Shown piece by piece: positions 35,988 through 43,574 of a DNA stretch of 64,000 nucleotides; positions within the stretch are counted from its first letter, which is position 1; every line of letters starts with the position of its first letter. Under the pieces are notes generated by a model. The model was given only the letters and a program-made list of their open reading frames with translations, searched no databases and was not told the origin of the DNA. The DNA comes from Microvirga brassicacearum. GTDB lineage: Bacteria > Pseudomonadota > Alphaproteobacteria > Rhizobiales > Beijerinckiaceae. A program made the position numbers and the translations under genes. The stretch lies in assembly GCF_008757455.1 (NCBI RefSeq), contig NZ_VCMV01000024.1, positions 102,782 through 166,781 on the forward strand, written 5' to 3'.

Positions 35988-36884
35988 TCAGGCCGAGCGT
36001 TGCGCATCATCCTGCGTTTCACGCTCGAGCCACTCCCGAAAGGCCGCGATCTTGGCGATGCGTTTGCGCGCCTTCGGATAGACCAGCCAATAGGAATGGG
36101 CCGAACGCACCGTCAGGCTGAAAGGCTGGATCAGCCGGCCAGCGGCGAGGTCGTCCTTGAAAAACAAGGGATGCACCATGGCGGCGCCCTGCCCGGCGAT
36201 CGCGGCCATTCCCTCCAGATGCTGGTTGCCGGGAGAATGGTCGGTGCGGCCCGACAGGTCGACCTCACCCACCCCCGCGGCCGCGAACCATTGTTTCCAC
36301 CAGATGTCGCTCGGGGCGATGAGGGGAAACTGGAGCAGGTCCGCGGGTTCCCGCAATTCATGTCGTTCCGCGAGGGCCGGACTCAACACCGGGGTGAAAT
36401 CCACTGAGAGAAGCGGATGCTCCGTGAGGCCGGGCCAACCACCGCGACCGCTCCGGATTGCCGCGTCGAAATCCTCCTTGGTGAAATCGATGATATTCGG
36501 CGAAACGTCGATCTTGAGGGCGATATCGGGGTGGAGAGCCTGGAAGCGGCCCAGCCGTGGAATGAGCCAGTTCGACGCGAAGGTGCTGAGCGTCGAGAGC
36601 GAGATGACCGTCTGCGCACTCTCCTCCACCGCCGCAAAGGCCACCCGCAACCCCTCGAAGGCTTCGGTGATCGCCGGCGCGAGCTCGCGTCCCTTCTCGG
36701 TCAGTTCCACATGGCGCGGAAGGCGCCGGAAGAGCGGCGTGCCGATCCGGTCTTCGAGCAGCTTGATTTGATAGCTCACCGCCGCCTGCGTCATGCCGAG
36801 TTCGGCGGCCGCGCGGGTGAAACTCTGGTGGCGCGCCGCCGCCTCGAAGACCCGGACGGCGCTCATGGGTGGAAGCTTGAACAT
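35988..36884 (-). CDS. LysR-family transcriptional regulator, GcvA-like
   Basis: A 298-residue LysR regulator of the GcvA subgroup. The N-terminal winged helix-turn-helix is MFKLPPMSAVRVFEAAARHQ, SFTRAAAELGMTQAAVSYQI, then LLEDRIGTPLFRRLPRHVELT. The C-terminal effector domain shows ISTLSTFASNWLIPRLGRFQ-like and DIALKIDVSPNIIDF segments. GcvA-type regulators control glycine cleavage in enterobacteria, but this subgroup is large in rhizobia and targets vary. A perfect T-N11-A dyad sits just upstream of its start, suggesting autoregulation. The divergent neighbour is the DUF1127-like gene. The effector is unknown. Confidence 0.93.
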   Translation of the reverse strand: MFKLPPMSAVRVFEAAARHQSFTRAAAELGMTQAAVSYQIKLLEDRIGTPLFRRLPRHVELTEKGRELAPAITEAFEGLRVAFAAVEESAQTVISLSTLSTFASNWLIPRLGRFQALHPDIALKIDVSPNIIDFTKEDFDAAIRSGRGGWPGLTEHPLLSVDFTPVLSPALAERHELREPADLLQFPLIAPSDIWWKQWFAAAGVGEVDLSGRTDHSPGNQHLEGMAAIAGQGAAMVHPLFFKDDLAAGRLIQPFSLTVRSAHSYWLVYPKARKRIAKIAAFREWLERETQDDAQRSA

Positions 36885-36894
36885 CGGTGTGACT

Positions 36895-36911
36895 CATAAG
36901 GCTGCCTTATG
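36895..36911. promoter_or_regulatory. Putative LysR-type operator (T-N11-A dyad)
   Basis: CATAAGG (36895-36901), spacer CTG, then CCTTATG (36905-36911): a perfect 7-bp dyad whose T36897 and A36909 are separated by 11 bases. This is the classic LysR box. It lies 10-27 bases upstream of the GcvA-like start, in the divergent gap to the DUF1127-like gene. Confidence 0.6.
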
Positions 36912-37010
36912 CCAGCCCCTTCGCTTCCGCTTTGTCAAGACCGGCCGCCGGGCTCACCATCCGGGGCGATCGCCGGACATCTCCGGCTCTATTAAAGCGG
37001 AAGACAGGCC

Positions 37011-37232
37011 ATGAGACACGAAGACATTGGTCGCGCGCGGAACGTGGAGAGCGTCTGGCTGCGCATCAGGCTTTGGCTCTATCCCTCGCTGAAGGCGAGG
37101 ACACCGGTGGTCAATGATTTCAGCCACCTCACGGAGCACCAGCGGCGCGATATCGGGCTCCCTGAACCGACCCGCTATTTCGACTGGAATGCACTTCAGG
37201 CAGAAGAGCGGTTCCCGGATTTCACGAGGTAA
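37011..37232 (+). CDS. DUF1127-like small basic protein
   Basis: A 73-residue protein with a basic N-terminal half (RIRLWLYPSLKARTPVV) and a C-terminal segment, FSHLTEHQRRDIGLPEPTRY, resembling the YjiS/DUF1127 motif (L-x4-R-DIGL). DUF1127 proteins of rhizobia are small, often arginine-rich regulators linked to RNA or phosphate/carbon physiology, but their roles are only partly known. GGAAGACAGGCC precedes ATG 37011. It is divergent from the LysR gene, and its 3' end overlaps the end of the Na/Pi cotransporter gene by 11 bases. Confidence 0.72.
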   Translation: MRHEDIGRARNVESVWLRIRLWLYPSLKARTPVVNDFSHLTEHQRRDIGLPEPTRYFDWNALQAEERFPDFTR

Positions 37233-38865
37233 GGCGGCTCGGTTTGAGATCGCCGCTCTGCTCGAGCAGCGAATGCGCGGTCGAGGCGATATGGGCCTCG
37301 ATTCGCTTGAGATCGCGCACGATGTCGAGTTGCAGAGCGCTGGTGTCGCCGGCGGATTTGCCTGAGCGCAATTGCTCGAAATGCCGTTGGGTCATGGTCC
37401 GCTCGAAATCGCGGAACCGTTCTTTCTCGGCCACCAGACGGCGCGCCGATCCGATATCCTGGAACATCAGCACGGATGCGGCGAGATGCAGGTGCTCGAG
37501 AAGCTTGCCGTGCATCTGGTCGATCTCGGCGAGGCTGTCCTTCGGCAGGCGGAGGTGATTTTTGATCCGCTTCGCCGCGAGTTCCATCAGGTTCTTGTCG
37601 ATGATATCGCCCGCATGTTCGAGGTTGATGGCGAATGCCAGAATATCCGACAACCGCTTCGCCTCCTCGTCGTTCAGCGCCTCGTGGTTGATCGAGCTGA
37701 GATAGCGCCGCACGGCGCTATAGAGGCGGTCCACCACGTCATCGGTCCGGCTCACGGCCTCGACCTCGCTCATGCCGCCGTCGTGAAACAGGTCCTGCGA
37801 TCCGCGCAGCATCGTCTCGACGATATCGCCCATGCGCAGTACCTCGCGCGCCGCGTTGGAGAGCGCGACCGAGGGCGTGTCGAGCGCATCATTATCGAGA
37901 TATTGCGGAACGCCGGGGTCGGAGGAGCGGACCCGGTCGGGGAATGCCTTCAGCAGAAGCCGCGCGATCCACGGCAGCGGCAGGATGAAGAGGGCCGCCA
38001 GCACGACGTTGAACATCGTGTGGAAATTTGCCGCCAGTCGCGCCGGAGTCGGATCGAACATCATGAGGTACGACAGGATGGGATTGATGAGCGGCAGAGC
38101 GATGACGCAGCCGATGATCCGAATCGCGAGATTGCCGATGGGAACGCGCAGCTTCACCGGATCGCCGCCGGTCGCGTCCACCAACGGATTGAGCGCCGTG
38201 CCCAGGTTGGCGCCGAGAACCATCGCAAGGGCCGAATGGCCATCGATCACGCCGGCGGTGGACAGGGACATGATGAACAACAGGGCCGCCACGCTCGAAT
38301 GCGCGGCCCACGCCAGAATGGTCGCCAGCAGCACCAGGATCAGAGGATCGGGCGCAATCGCGGCGAGCAGGCTCTTGAGCACGACCGAGGATTCGATGGG
38401 ATGGATCGTCTCGGACAACAGATGGAGCGACAACAGCATGAGTCCGAGGCCGATGGTCACGCGGCCGAGATCGCGCACGCGGCTCGACGAGCCGCGCCGA
38501 TAGGCGAAATAGCCTACGAAAATCAGCACCGGGAAAATCAGCGTGATGTCGAAGGACAGGACCTGCACGATAAGCGTGGTGCCGACATTCGCCCCCAGCA
38601 TCACCGCCAGCGCCGGCACCAGATCGACCGCGCCGCCCGCGGTGAAGGAGGAGACCATCAGGGCCGTGGCGGTGCTGCTCTGCAGGACCGTCGTCACGCC
38701 CAACCCGGCCAGGAAGGCCCGTATCCGGGTGCGCAGGCCGACACCGAGAATCCACCTGAGGTCGCTGCCGAACGCGCGCTGGACCCCGCTATTGACCATA
38801 TTGATGCCCCAGAGGAGCAGGGCGATCTCACCGAACAGGTGTATCAGGACGGCAGTCGCGGACAT
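37222..38865 (-). CDS. Na/Pi cotransporter family protein with PhoU-like domain
   Basis: A 547-residue inner-membrane protein of the NptA/PNaS family. The two inverted transport repeats are recognisable by VLQSSTATALMVSSFTAGGA (about residue 60-80) and its counterpart WAAHSSVAALLFIMSLSTAG. Glycine-rich GANVGTTLIVQVLSFD and GANLGTALNPLVDATGG follow. The C-terminal 200 residues form a PhoU-like helical domain (LSDILAFAINLEHAGDIIDK). Members import or export phosphate using sodium. Whether this one responds to phosphate starvation is unclear, and no convincing Pho box was found upstream. Confidence 0.9.
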   Translation of the reverse strand: MSATAVLIHLFGEIALLLWGINMVNSGVQRAFGSDLRWILGVGLRTRIRAFLAGLGVTTVLQSSTATALMVSSFTAGGAVDLVPALAVMLGANVGTTLIVQVLSFDITLIFPVLIFVGYFAYRRGSSSRVRDLGRVTIGLGLMLLSLHLLSETIHPIESSVVLKSLLAAIAPDPLILVLLATILAWAAHSSVAALLFIMSLSTAGVIDGHSALAMVLGANLGTALNPLVDATGGDPVKLRVPIGNLAIRIIGCVIALPLINPILSYLMMFDPTPARLAANFHTMFNVVLAALFILPLPWIARLLLKAFPDRVRSSDPGVPQYLDNDALDTPSVALSNAAREVLRMGDIVETMLRGSQDLFHDGGMSEVEAVSRTDDVVDRLYSAVRRYLSSINHEALNDEEAKRLSDILAFAINLEHAGDIIDKNLMELAAKRIKNHLRLPKDSLAEIDQMHGKLLEHLHLAASVLMFQDIGSARRLVAEKERFRDFERTMTQRHFEQLRSGKSAGDTSALQLDIVRDLKRIEAHIASTAHSLLEQSGDLKPSRLTS

Positions 38866-38923
38866 TCATTCCTCAGGGCTTGGGGGCGGACCTCATCTTC
38901 CTGCTTAATCCCGTCAGGGCGAT

Positions 38924-38942
38924 CCGGCAATCAGGTTGCCGG
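38924..38942. promoter_or_regulatory. Perfect 7-bp dyad in the marC-nptA gap
   Basis: CCGGCAA (38924-38930), spacer TCAGG, then TTGCCGG (38936-38942). It lies 54 bases past the marC stop and 59 bases upstream of the Na/Pi cotransporter start on the minus strand. There is no T run on either side, so it is a weak terminator candidate or an operator. Confidence 0.3.
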
Positions 38943-38995
38943 CTAATCATGATGACACGGTGACCAATCCCCTGAAAGTGCAGGAAATTGGGGGG

Positions 38996-39631
38996 TCAGA
39001 TCGGAGGAAGCCGCAGCCATCCAGTCAAGGCGGTGAGGATGAGGTTGACGGAGAGAGCCGCCAGAATGACGCCCATGACCCGCCGCATGACGTTGGTGCC
39101 GCCCGGTCCGATCGCCCGCACGATGACGTCGCCCAGCAGGAAGATCACCAGCAGCAGGCCAAGCACCGCCGCTAGCACCCCGAACGTGTCGAGTTGCTCG
39201 GCAAACGTGAAGCGGTTGTTGTCGGTGAGGATGATGATCGCCAGCATGCTGCCGGGGCCGGCGATGATCGGCGTTGCAAGCGGGTAAATTGCGACGCCGA
39301 GAGCGCCTTCCCCGGCATCGTCTGCGGGGCTTTTGGGCGAAAGCGGCTGCCCCAGCACCATCGCGATGGAGAAGAGCAGCAGGATAATGCCTCCCGCGAT
39401 CTGGAATGACACCAGCGAGATTCCCATCGCGTGCAGCAGATGCTGCCCGGCAATGCCGAAGAACAACAGGATGGCGTACGAGAAGATGACGGCAAGCACC
39501 GCCGCGCGCCGCCTCTCCTGCCGGGTCAGATCCGCCGTCGCGCCGAGAAACAGCGGCAGGTGGCTGATCGGGTCGAGCATCGCCCACAGCGTGAAGAATT
39601 GGTTCAGCAGCAATGTCTGGTCTTCCAGCAT
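38996..39631 (-). CDS. MarC-family integral membrane protein
   Basis: A 211-residue protein with six hydrophobic helices of the MarC/UPF0056 family. The motif NQFFTLWAMLDPISHLPLFL near the N-terminus matches the family NP(I)xxxPxF region, and ATPIIAGPGSMLAIIIL near residue 115 matches the P-x-IAGPG motif. E. coli MarC was once linked to antibiotic resistance, but this is not supported, and the function is unknown. ATG 39631 gives the family length. The open frame to 40147 overlaps the upstream DUF1622 gene and is not used. It is 17 bases downstream of that gene. Confidence 0.88.
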   Translation of the reverse strand: MLEDQTLLLNQFFTLWAMLDPISHLPLFLGATADLTRQERRRAAVLAVIFSYAILLFFGIAGQHLLHAMGISLVSFQIAGGIILLLFSIAMVLGQPLSPKSPADDAGEGALGVAIYPLATPIIAGPGSMLAIIILTDNNRFTFAEQLDTFGVLAAVLGLLLVIFLLGDVIVRAIGPGGTNVMRRVMGVILAALSVNLILTALTGWLRLPPI

Positions 39632-39648
39632 GATCGCTCGCGGGAGGT

Positions 39649-40023
39649 TTACGAAAGAGTTTCGTTGCGCGGCTCGCCCTGGCGCTGCCACGGCCACCGT
39701 CCCTCGATCTCGACCTCGAGCGAGAAGCTGAGGAACGTCCGAATAAGGACGATGCCGGCGAGAATCGCAAGGCTTTGCAGGGTCGGCTCGATCGCCACCG
39801 TGTTGATGATGTCGGCGGCGACGAGGAATTCGAGACCAAGCAGAATCGCCCGTCCGACGCTCGACCGATATCCCGAATAGGCCTCCGTCCCCTGGCTGCT
39901 CGCGCGGATCTGGCGCAGATAGGCGATCGTTCCCGTCAGCAGACCGATGACGATGATGGCGATGCCGCCGACTTCGATCAGCCTGGTCGTCACACGCAAG
40001 GCCGAAATAAACCACTCGTCCAT
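39649..40023 (-). CDS. DUF1622 family membrane protein
   Basis: A 124-residue protein with about three hydrophobic helices (GGIAIIVIGLLTGTIAYL; AILLGLEFLVAADIINTV; LQSLAILAGIVLIRTFLSFS) and the DUF1622 features LGLEFLVAADII and IRTFLSFSLEVEIEGRWPW. ATG 40023 fits the family start MDEWFISALRVTTRLIE. Function is unknown. It is probably co-transcribed with marC and divergent from the ATC-hydrolase-like gene. Confidence 0.85.
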   Translation of the reverse strand: MDEWFISALRVTTRLIEVGGIAIIVIGLLTGTIAYLRQIRASSQGTEAYSGYRSSVGRAILLGLEFLVAADIINTVAIEPTLQSLAILAGIVLIRTFLSFSLEVEIEGRWPWQRQGEPRNETLS

Positions 40024-40184
40024 CGTTATCCGATCTGCAGGTCGCAGCGGCATCAAAGCACACCGGGGCTGAATGGAACAAGCGGTCGCAAGAGATGGTT
40101 TGAGCGCTGACGCCCGTTGTCCTACGGTAAATGGCGACCTCTGCCAAACCACCACTGACAAGCGACCCAAGGAGGATGACGGCA

Positions 40185-40688
40185 ATGGGCGATGCGATCG
40201 AATCCCTGCGACGCGAACTCGAAGACGCTTTCCAGAACAGGGCGCATCTCTACCGGTTGATGCTGGATGAACTCGAGAGCGAGGTCGGCCACGACCGGGC
40301 AGTCGTGCTCATGTCGCGCGCGCTTGAGCGTCGCGGACGAGAGGTTGCGGCCGTGCTCTTCTCCGATACGCCGCCGGAACCTGAGGCGGTCGGCCGGCGC
40401 TTCCTTTCGGTCAGTCCCGATGGCGGGCGGATGTATCCGCACGAGGCTGAGGTCACGCCGTGCGCGATGGAGATCCGGGTCCATCGCTGCCCGCTGAAGG
40501 ATGCGTGGCGCGCCTCCAACCTGCCGGCCGATCGCGTTGCCACCCTGTGCCGTCTCGCCGGAGCCTTCGACAAGGGATTGTTCGAAGCCGCGGGCGTAGG
40601 TTTCTCCAACGCCACCTGGAGCGAGCAGCGCGGCGGTGGCTGCTGCTGGATCAAGCTGGAGCAACCGGATCAGGTCGCCGGCGGCTAA
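40185..40688 (+). CDS. ATC-hydrolase-family-like protein (divergent copy)
   Basis: A 167-residue cytosolic protein that looks like a diverged member of the L-2-amino-thiazoline-4-carboxylic acid hydrolase (ATC hydrolase) family. It has an N-terminal helix with ELEDAFQNRAHLYRLMLDEL, MSRALERRGREVA, then IRVHRCPLKDAW, TLCRLAGAFDKGLF and GGGCCWIKLE. The order VxRC, LC, then a cysteine before a final strand parallels the gene at 43075. Start ATG 40185 has GGAGG at optimal spacing (40171-40175), better than 40131 or 40176. It is followed by the glyoxalase-fold gene. The catalytic residues of the family are not clear to me, so activity is unproven. Confidence 0.65.
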   Translation: MGDAIESLRRELEDAFQNRAHLYRLMLDELESEVGHDRAVVLMSRALERRGREVAAVLFSDTPPEPEAVGRRFLSVSPDGGRMYPHEAEVTPCAMEIRVHRCPLKDAWRASNLPADRVATLCRLAGAFDKGLFEAAGVGFSNATWSEQRGGGCCWIKLEQPDQVAGG

Positions 40689-40754
40689 CGTGCCGACACG
40701 ATCGTCTTACTCCACCCCGCAAGAAATCGCATTTCACCCGTATGGATTTTTAAA

Positions 40755-41597
40755 ATGTCCCAGCCCGTTCCCGTTCTCGATCACGCCGTCGTCAATGTTC
40801 TGGGAGAACTAGATCGCGCGGCCGAACAATATCGCCGGCTCGGTTTTCAACTCAGCGAACGCGGGCATCATACGCTCGGCTCAAGCAACCATCTGGCAAT
40901 TTTCGGCGAGAATTATCTCGAACTTCTCGGCTTCGAACCGGGGCGGCAGACCGAACGGGCCGACTTGTGGAAGCATCCCGCCGGCCTCACCGGCCTCGTC
41001 TTCAAGACCACCGACTCGCTTGGCCTGCACGCCGATTTGTCCCAAAAGGGCATCCCGGTCGAGAACCCTGCCGAGTTCTCGCGTCCGGTCGCCCTCCCCG
41101 ATGGATCCCGCGACGCATCGTTTCGGGTCGTGCGGCTCGGGACGCAACTGGTTCCAAACGGGCGCGTCTTCTTCTGCCATCACTTCACGCCCGAACTGGT
41201 CTGGCGCGACGAGTGGCGGCAACATCCGAACGGCGTCACCGATATCGTCGAGTTCATCATCGCGGCCACGGATCCGCAAAAGACCTCCGACCTCTATCGC
41301 TCGATATTCGGCGCCCAAGCCATCACCAACCTGCCGGATGGCGCCGCCTTGCGGGCGGGCCGTGCCACCGTGCTTTTTCTAACACCGCAGGAGGTCGAAA
41401 ATCGGTTCGGCGAGGACGCAGCTCCCATCAGCGCGGACGGCACCGATCGGATGGTTGCGCTCACCCTGAAGACGCGCTCGCTCGCAAAGGTCGACGCGCT
41501 TCTTGTCACGAACGGCGTTGCGTTCGAGCGGGAGGAAGAGCGGATCGTCGTGCCGCACACGGATGCGGAAGGCGTCGCCCTCGCGTTCGTGGAATAA
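40755..41597 (+). CDS. VOC/glyoxalase-like domain protein
   Basis: A 280-residue protein of the vicinal-oxygen-chelate superfamily, resembling the Glyoxalase_3-type group with two beta-alpha-beta-beta-beta modules. The N-terminal module opens PVLDHAVVNVLGELDRAAEQ with the metal-ligand-like histidine in LDH. Y-x-ELLGFEPGR, the HHFTPELVWRDEW segment in mid-protein and the second module (DIVEFIIAATDPQKTSDLYR, IFGAQAITNLPDGAAL) follow. Such proteins isomerise, hydrolyse or cleave small substrates using a metal. It is 66 bases after the ATC-hydrolase-like gene and converges on the flavoprotein gene of the facing operon (2-base gap). Confidence 0.85.
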   Translation: MSQPVPVLDHAVVNVLGELDRAAEQYRRLGFQLSERGHHTLGSSNHLAIFGENYLELLGFEPGRQTERADLWKHPAGLTGLVFKTTDSLGLHADLSQKGIPVENPAEFSRPVALPDGSRDASFRVVRLGTQLVPNGRVFFCHHFTPELVWRDEWRQHPNGVTDIVEFIIAATDPQKTSDLYRSIFGAQAITNLPDGAALRAGRATVLFLTPQEVENRFGEDAAPISADGTDRMVALTLKTRSLAKVDALLVTNGVAFEREEERIVVPHTDAEGVALAFVE

Positions 41598-41599
41598 TT

Positions 41600-43063
41600 T
41601 TACCGTCGGACGAAGAACGGGGTGCCCTGCAGTTCCGGCTCGTCGAACGCCTCTAGCGTGCGGCGGATCGGGCCGATATCCTCGCGGAACAGGCTCTTGA
41701 CGATGGCGCTCGACACCCTTTCGGCCGCCACGTTGACGCCCGGAATATCGCTTGCAATCGCGCCGTGGCTGAGCGCCGCTCCGTGATTGACGAGGTGAAT
41801 GCGCGAGATATCCGGGCAGCATCCGGGTTCCCGCTCGAGCAATTCGAATCCCTCGCCGAGATAGGGAAAGTCGCCGAGCTCGGGCCGCCGCAGATCGCTC
41901 GGCGGTTCGTAGCGGTCCCGCCAGCGCGCGGTGAACGACGACAATGCGGCGATCTCCGGGATTGACTCAGCGTCCACCTGAAAGCCGGTTCCGACGATGA
42001 GGAAATCGTGCACCGTCGGCTGATCCGTCCCGCGGATGCGAACCAAGGCCTTGTCGTCCAGCCGCTGCGCTCTTTCGACAGGTTGGCCAAGATGAATATG
42101 AAACGCCGCCTGCCGCAAGGCCCGCCGTACCGTCTCATGCGGCGGCGGCGCCTGAACGTCGTTGAGGTAAGCGAACAAGGCCCAGCGCTCCGCATCGTCG
42201 AGCGCGCTCCAACCGTGAAAATAGCCCGGCGAGGCAGAGCCGCGGCCCTTGTTGATCTGCGGCAGGCTGTGGCGTCGCACATACATGTCCACACGCGCGG
42301 CCCCTTTCTCAAGGGCCGTCGCCGCATTGTCCCAGGCCGACGCACCGCCGCCGACAACGCCGATGCTGCGGCCGCGCAGCTGCGCGAAATCGATGGTCTC
42401 ATTGGTGTGGGCGGCGAGATCCGGCCAAAGGTCCGCGTCGATGAAGTCCGGAATCTTGTCGCCGCCGGCGCCGCCGCGTCCGGTCGCCAGCACGACGCGG
42501 CGCGCGAAAAACGTGCTCGCGCCGCGCGGCGCCTCGGTGTCGATTTTCAGCAATCCGTCAGCGGGCGTGATGCGCGTCACCGCGATCTCATGCTCGACCG
42601 GCAGGCTCAGGACACGCTGCAGAAAGGCGAGATAATCGACCCAGGTCGCGTTCTCGATCTTGTAGAGCGTGTCCCACGCTTCCGGACCGAACGCGGCCTC
42701 ATACCACGCGCGGAAGCTCAATGAGGGAATTCCCAGAGCAGGACCCGGCAATGTCTTGGGCGACCGCAACGTGTCCATGCGCGCGAATGTCAGCCACGGG
42801 CCTTCATTGCCCGCAGATGCACGCTCCAGGATCCGGATGTTGCGCACACCCTTGAAGATCAGGGCTGCGGCTGCGGCGATGCCGTTCATCCCGGCGCCCA
42901 CCACGACCACATCGGTGACGGCATTTCCATCCGCCGTGCGGACGCTGGCCGGCCAGTTGGCGGCCGGAAGGTTGAGAATTTCCAGATCGCGGGCGATCCG
43001 GCGTTCAAGGTCACCGATGCCGCTCTCCGACGACAGGACGATGCTGTGCAACAGGCTATCCAC
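41600..43063 (-). CDS. FMO-like NAD(P)/FAD-dependent oxidoreductase
   Basis: A 487-residue flavoprotein with two dinucleotide folds. The FAD motif is VVVGAGMNGIAAAAALIFKG near residue 53 and the NADPH motif is IGVVGGGASAWDNAATALEK near residue 225. Between them is a flavin-monooxygenase-like substrate segment (LTFARMDTLRSPKTLPGPAL). It resembles bacterial FMO/Baeyer-Villiger-type proteins annotated as NAD(P)-binding proteins, but the classic FMO fingerprint is not exact. It is the last gene of the six-gene operon, 11 bases after the ATC-hydrolase-family gene, so it probably oxidises the same compound or its product. The substrate is unknown. Confidence 0.85.
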   Translation of the reverse strand: MDSLLHSIVLSSESGIGDLERRIARDLEILNLPAANWPASVRTADGNAVTDVVVVGAGMNGIAAAAALIFKGVRNIRILERASAGNEGPWLTFARMDTLRSPKTLPGPALGIPSLSFRAWYEAAFGPEAWDTLYKIENATWVDYLAFLQRVLSLPVEHEIAVTRITPADGLLKIDTEAPRGASTFFARRVVLATGRGGAGGDKIPDFIDADLWPDLAAHTNETIDFAQLRGRSIGVVGGGASAWDNAATALEKGAARVDMYVRRHSLPQINKGRGSASPGYFHGWSALDDAERWALFAYLNDVQAPPPHETVRRALRQAAFHIHLGQPVERAQRLDDKALVRIRGTDQPTVHDFLIVGTGFQVDAESIPEIAALSSFTARWRDRYEPPSDLRRPELGDFPYLGEGFELLEREPGCCPDISRIHLVNHGAALSHGAIASDIPGVNVAAERVSSAIVKSLFREDIGPIRRTLEAFDEPELQGTPFFVRR

Positions 43064-43074
43064 GTCGTCCCCGC

Positions 43075-43554
43075 TCAGGCTTGTGCATCCGATTCATAGC
43101 GGTAGCGGAAATCGCAATGGCTCGCGCCTTCCATGATCGTCTGCGTGCGCGTCATCTTGAGCCTGGGGTCATAGCCCTCGCAGAACGAGCCATCGCGGTT
43201 GCACGACAACAGGCCGCCGATCTCGCCAAGCCCCATCGCCTTGTACATCTCGGCATAGCGGCAGCGCGTGACGTTGAAGTCGAAATGCGTGTCGTCGCGA
43301 TGCAGCGGCTCGATTTCGAGGGCGCTTTCGGCGGTCCAGTTCGACTGGATGTCGATGAAGCTCTGAAGGCTGGTGCTGCCCTCCGCTTGCTTGGCGAATT
43401 GCGCCGCCTGCGCGATCGACGATCGACGCACGGATTCGGAGATGACGCGCTTGGCCTCCACCTTCCCATGCCGTTCGACGAGCGTCGTGTAGACCTCCTT
43501 CAGAAGCTCGGCCTCGATGCGGCGACGCTCGATGATCGGGAGAGTTTGGGCCAT
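43075..43554 (-). CDS. L-2-amino-thiazoline-4-carboxylic acid hydrolase family protein
   Basis: A 159-residue cytosolic protein with the full pattern of the ATC-hydrolase family. An N-terminal helix pair (ELLKEVYTTLVERHGKVEAK, SESVRRSSIAQAA) precedes NVTRCRYAEMYKAMGLGEIG, LLSCNRDGSFCEGYDP, TRTQTIMEGASHCDFRYRYE. The named Pseudomonas enzyme opens the thiazoline ring of a cysteine precursor to carbamoyl-cysteine. The family is broad and includes amidine- or carbamoyl-type substrates in my understanding, so the exact substrate is open. ATG 43554 is chosen; 96 bases of upstream frame are not protein-like. It lies between the importer ATPase (20 bases) and the flavoprotein (11 bases). Confidence 0.88.
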   Translation of the reverse strand: MAQTLPIIERRRIEAELLKEVYTTLVERHGKVEAKRVISESVRRSSIAQAAQFAKQAEGSTSLQSFIDIQSNWTAESALEIEPLHRDDTHFDFNVTRCRYAEMYKAMGLGEIGGLLSCNRDGSFCEGYDPRLKMTRTQTIMEGASHCDFRYRYESDAQA

Positions 43555-43574
43555 TTTGGGTGCTCCGTTCTGAC

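Noticed and set aside
38940-38970. Possible Pho box (GTGTCATCATG on the minus strand) before the Na/Pi cotransporter
   Set aside because: Only one half-site resembles CTGTCAT, and there is no properly spaced second half.
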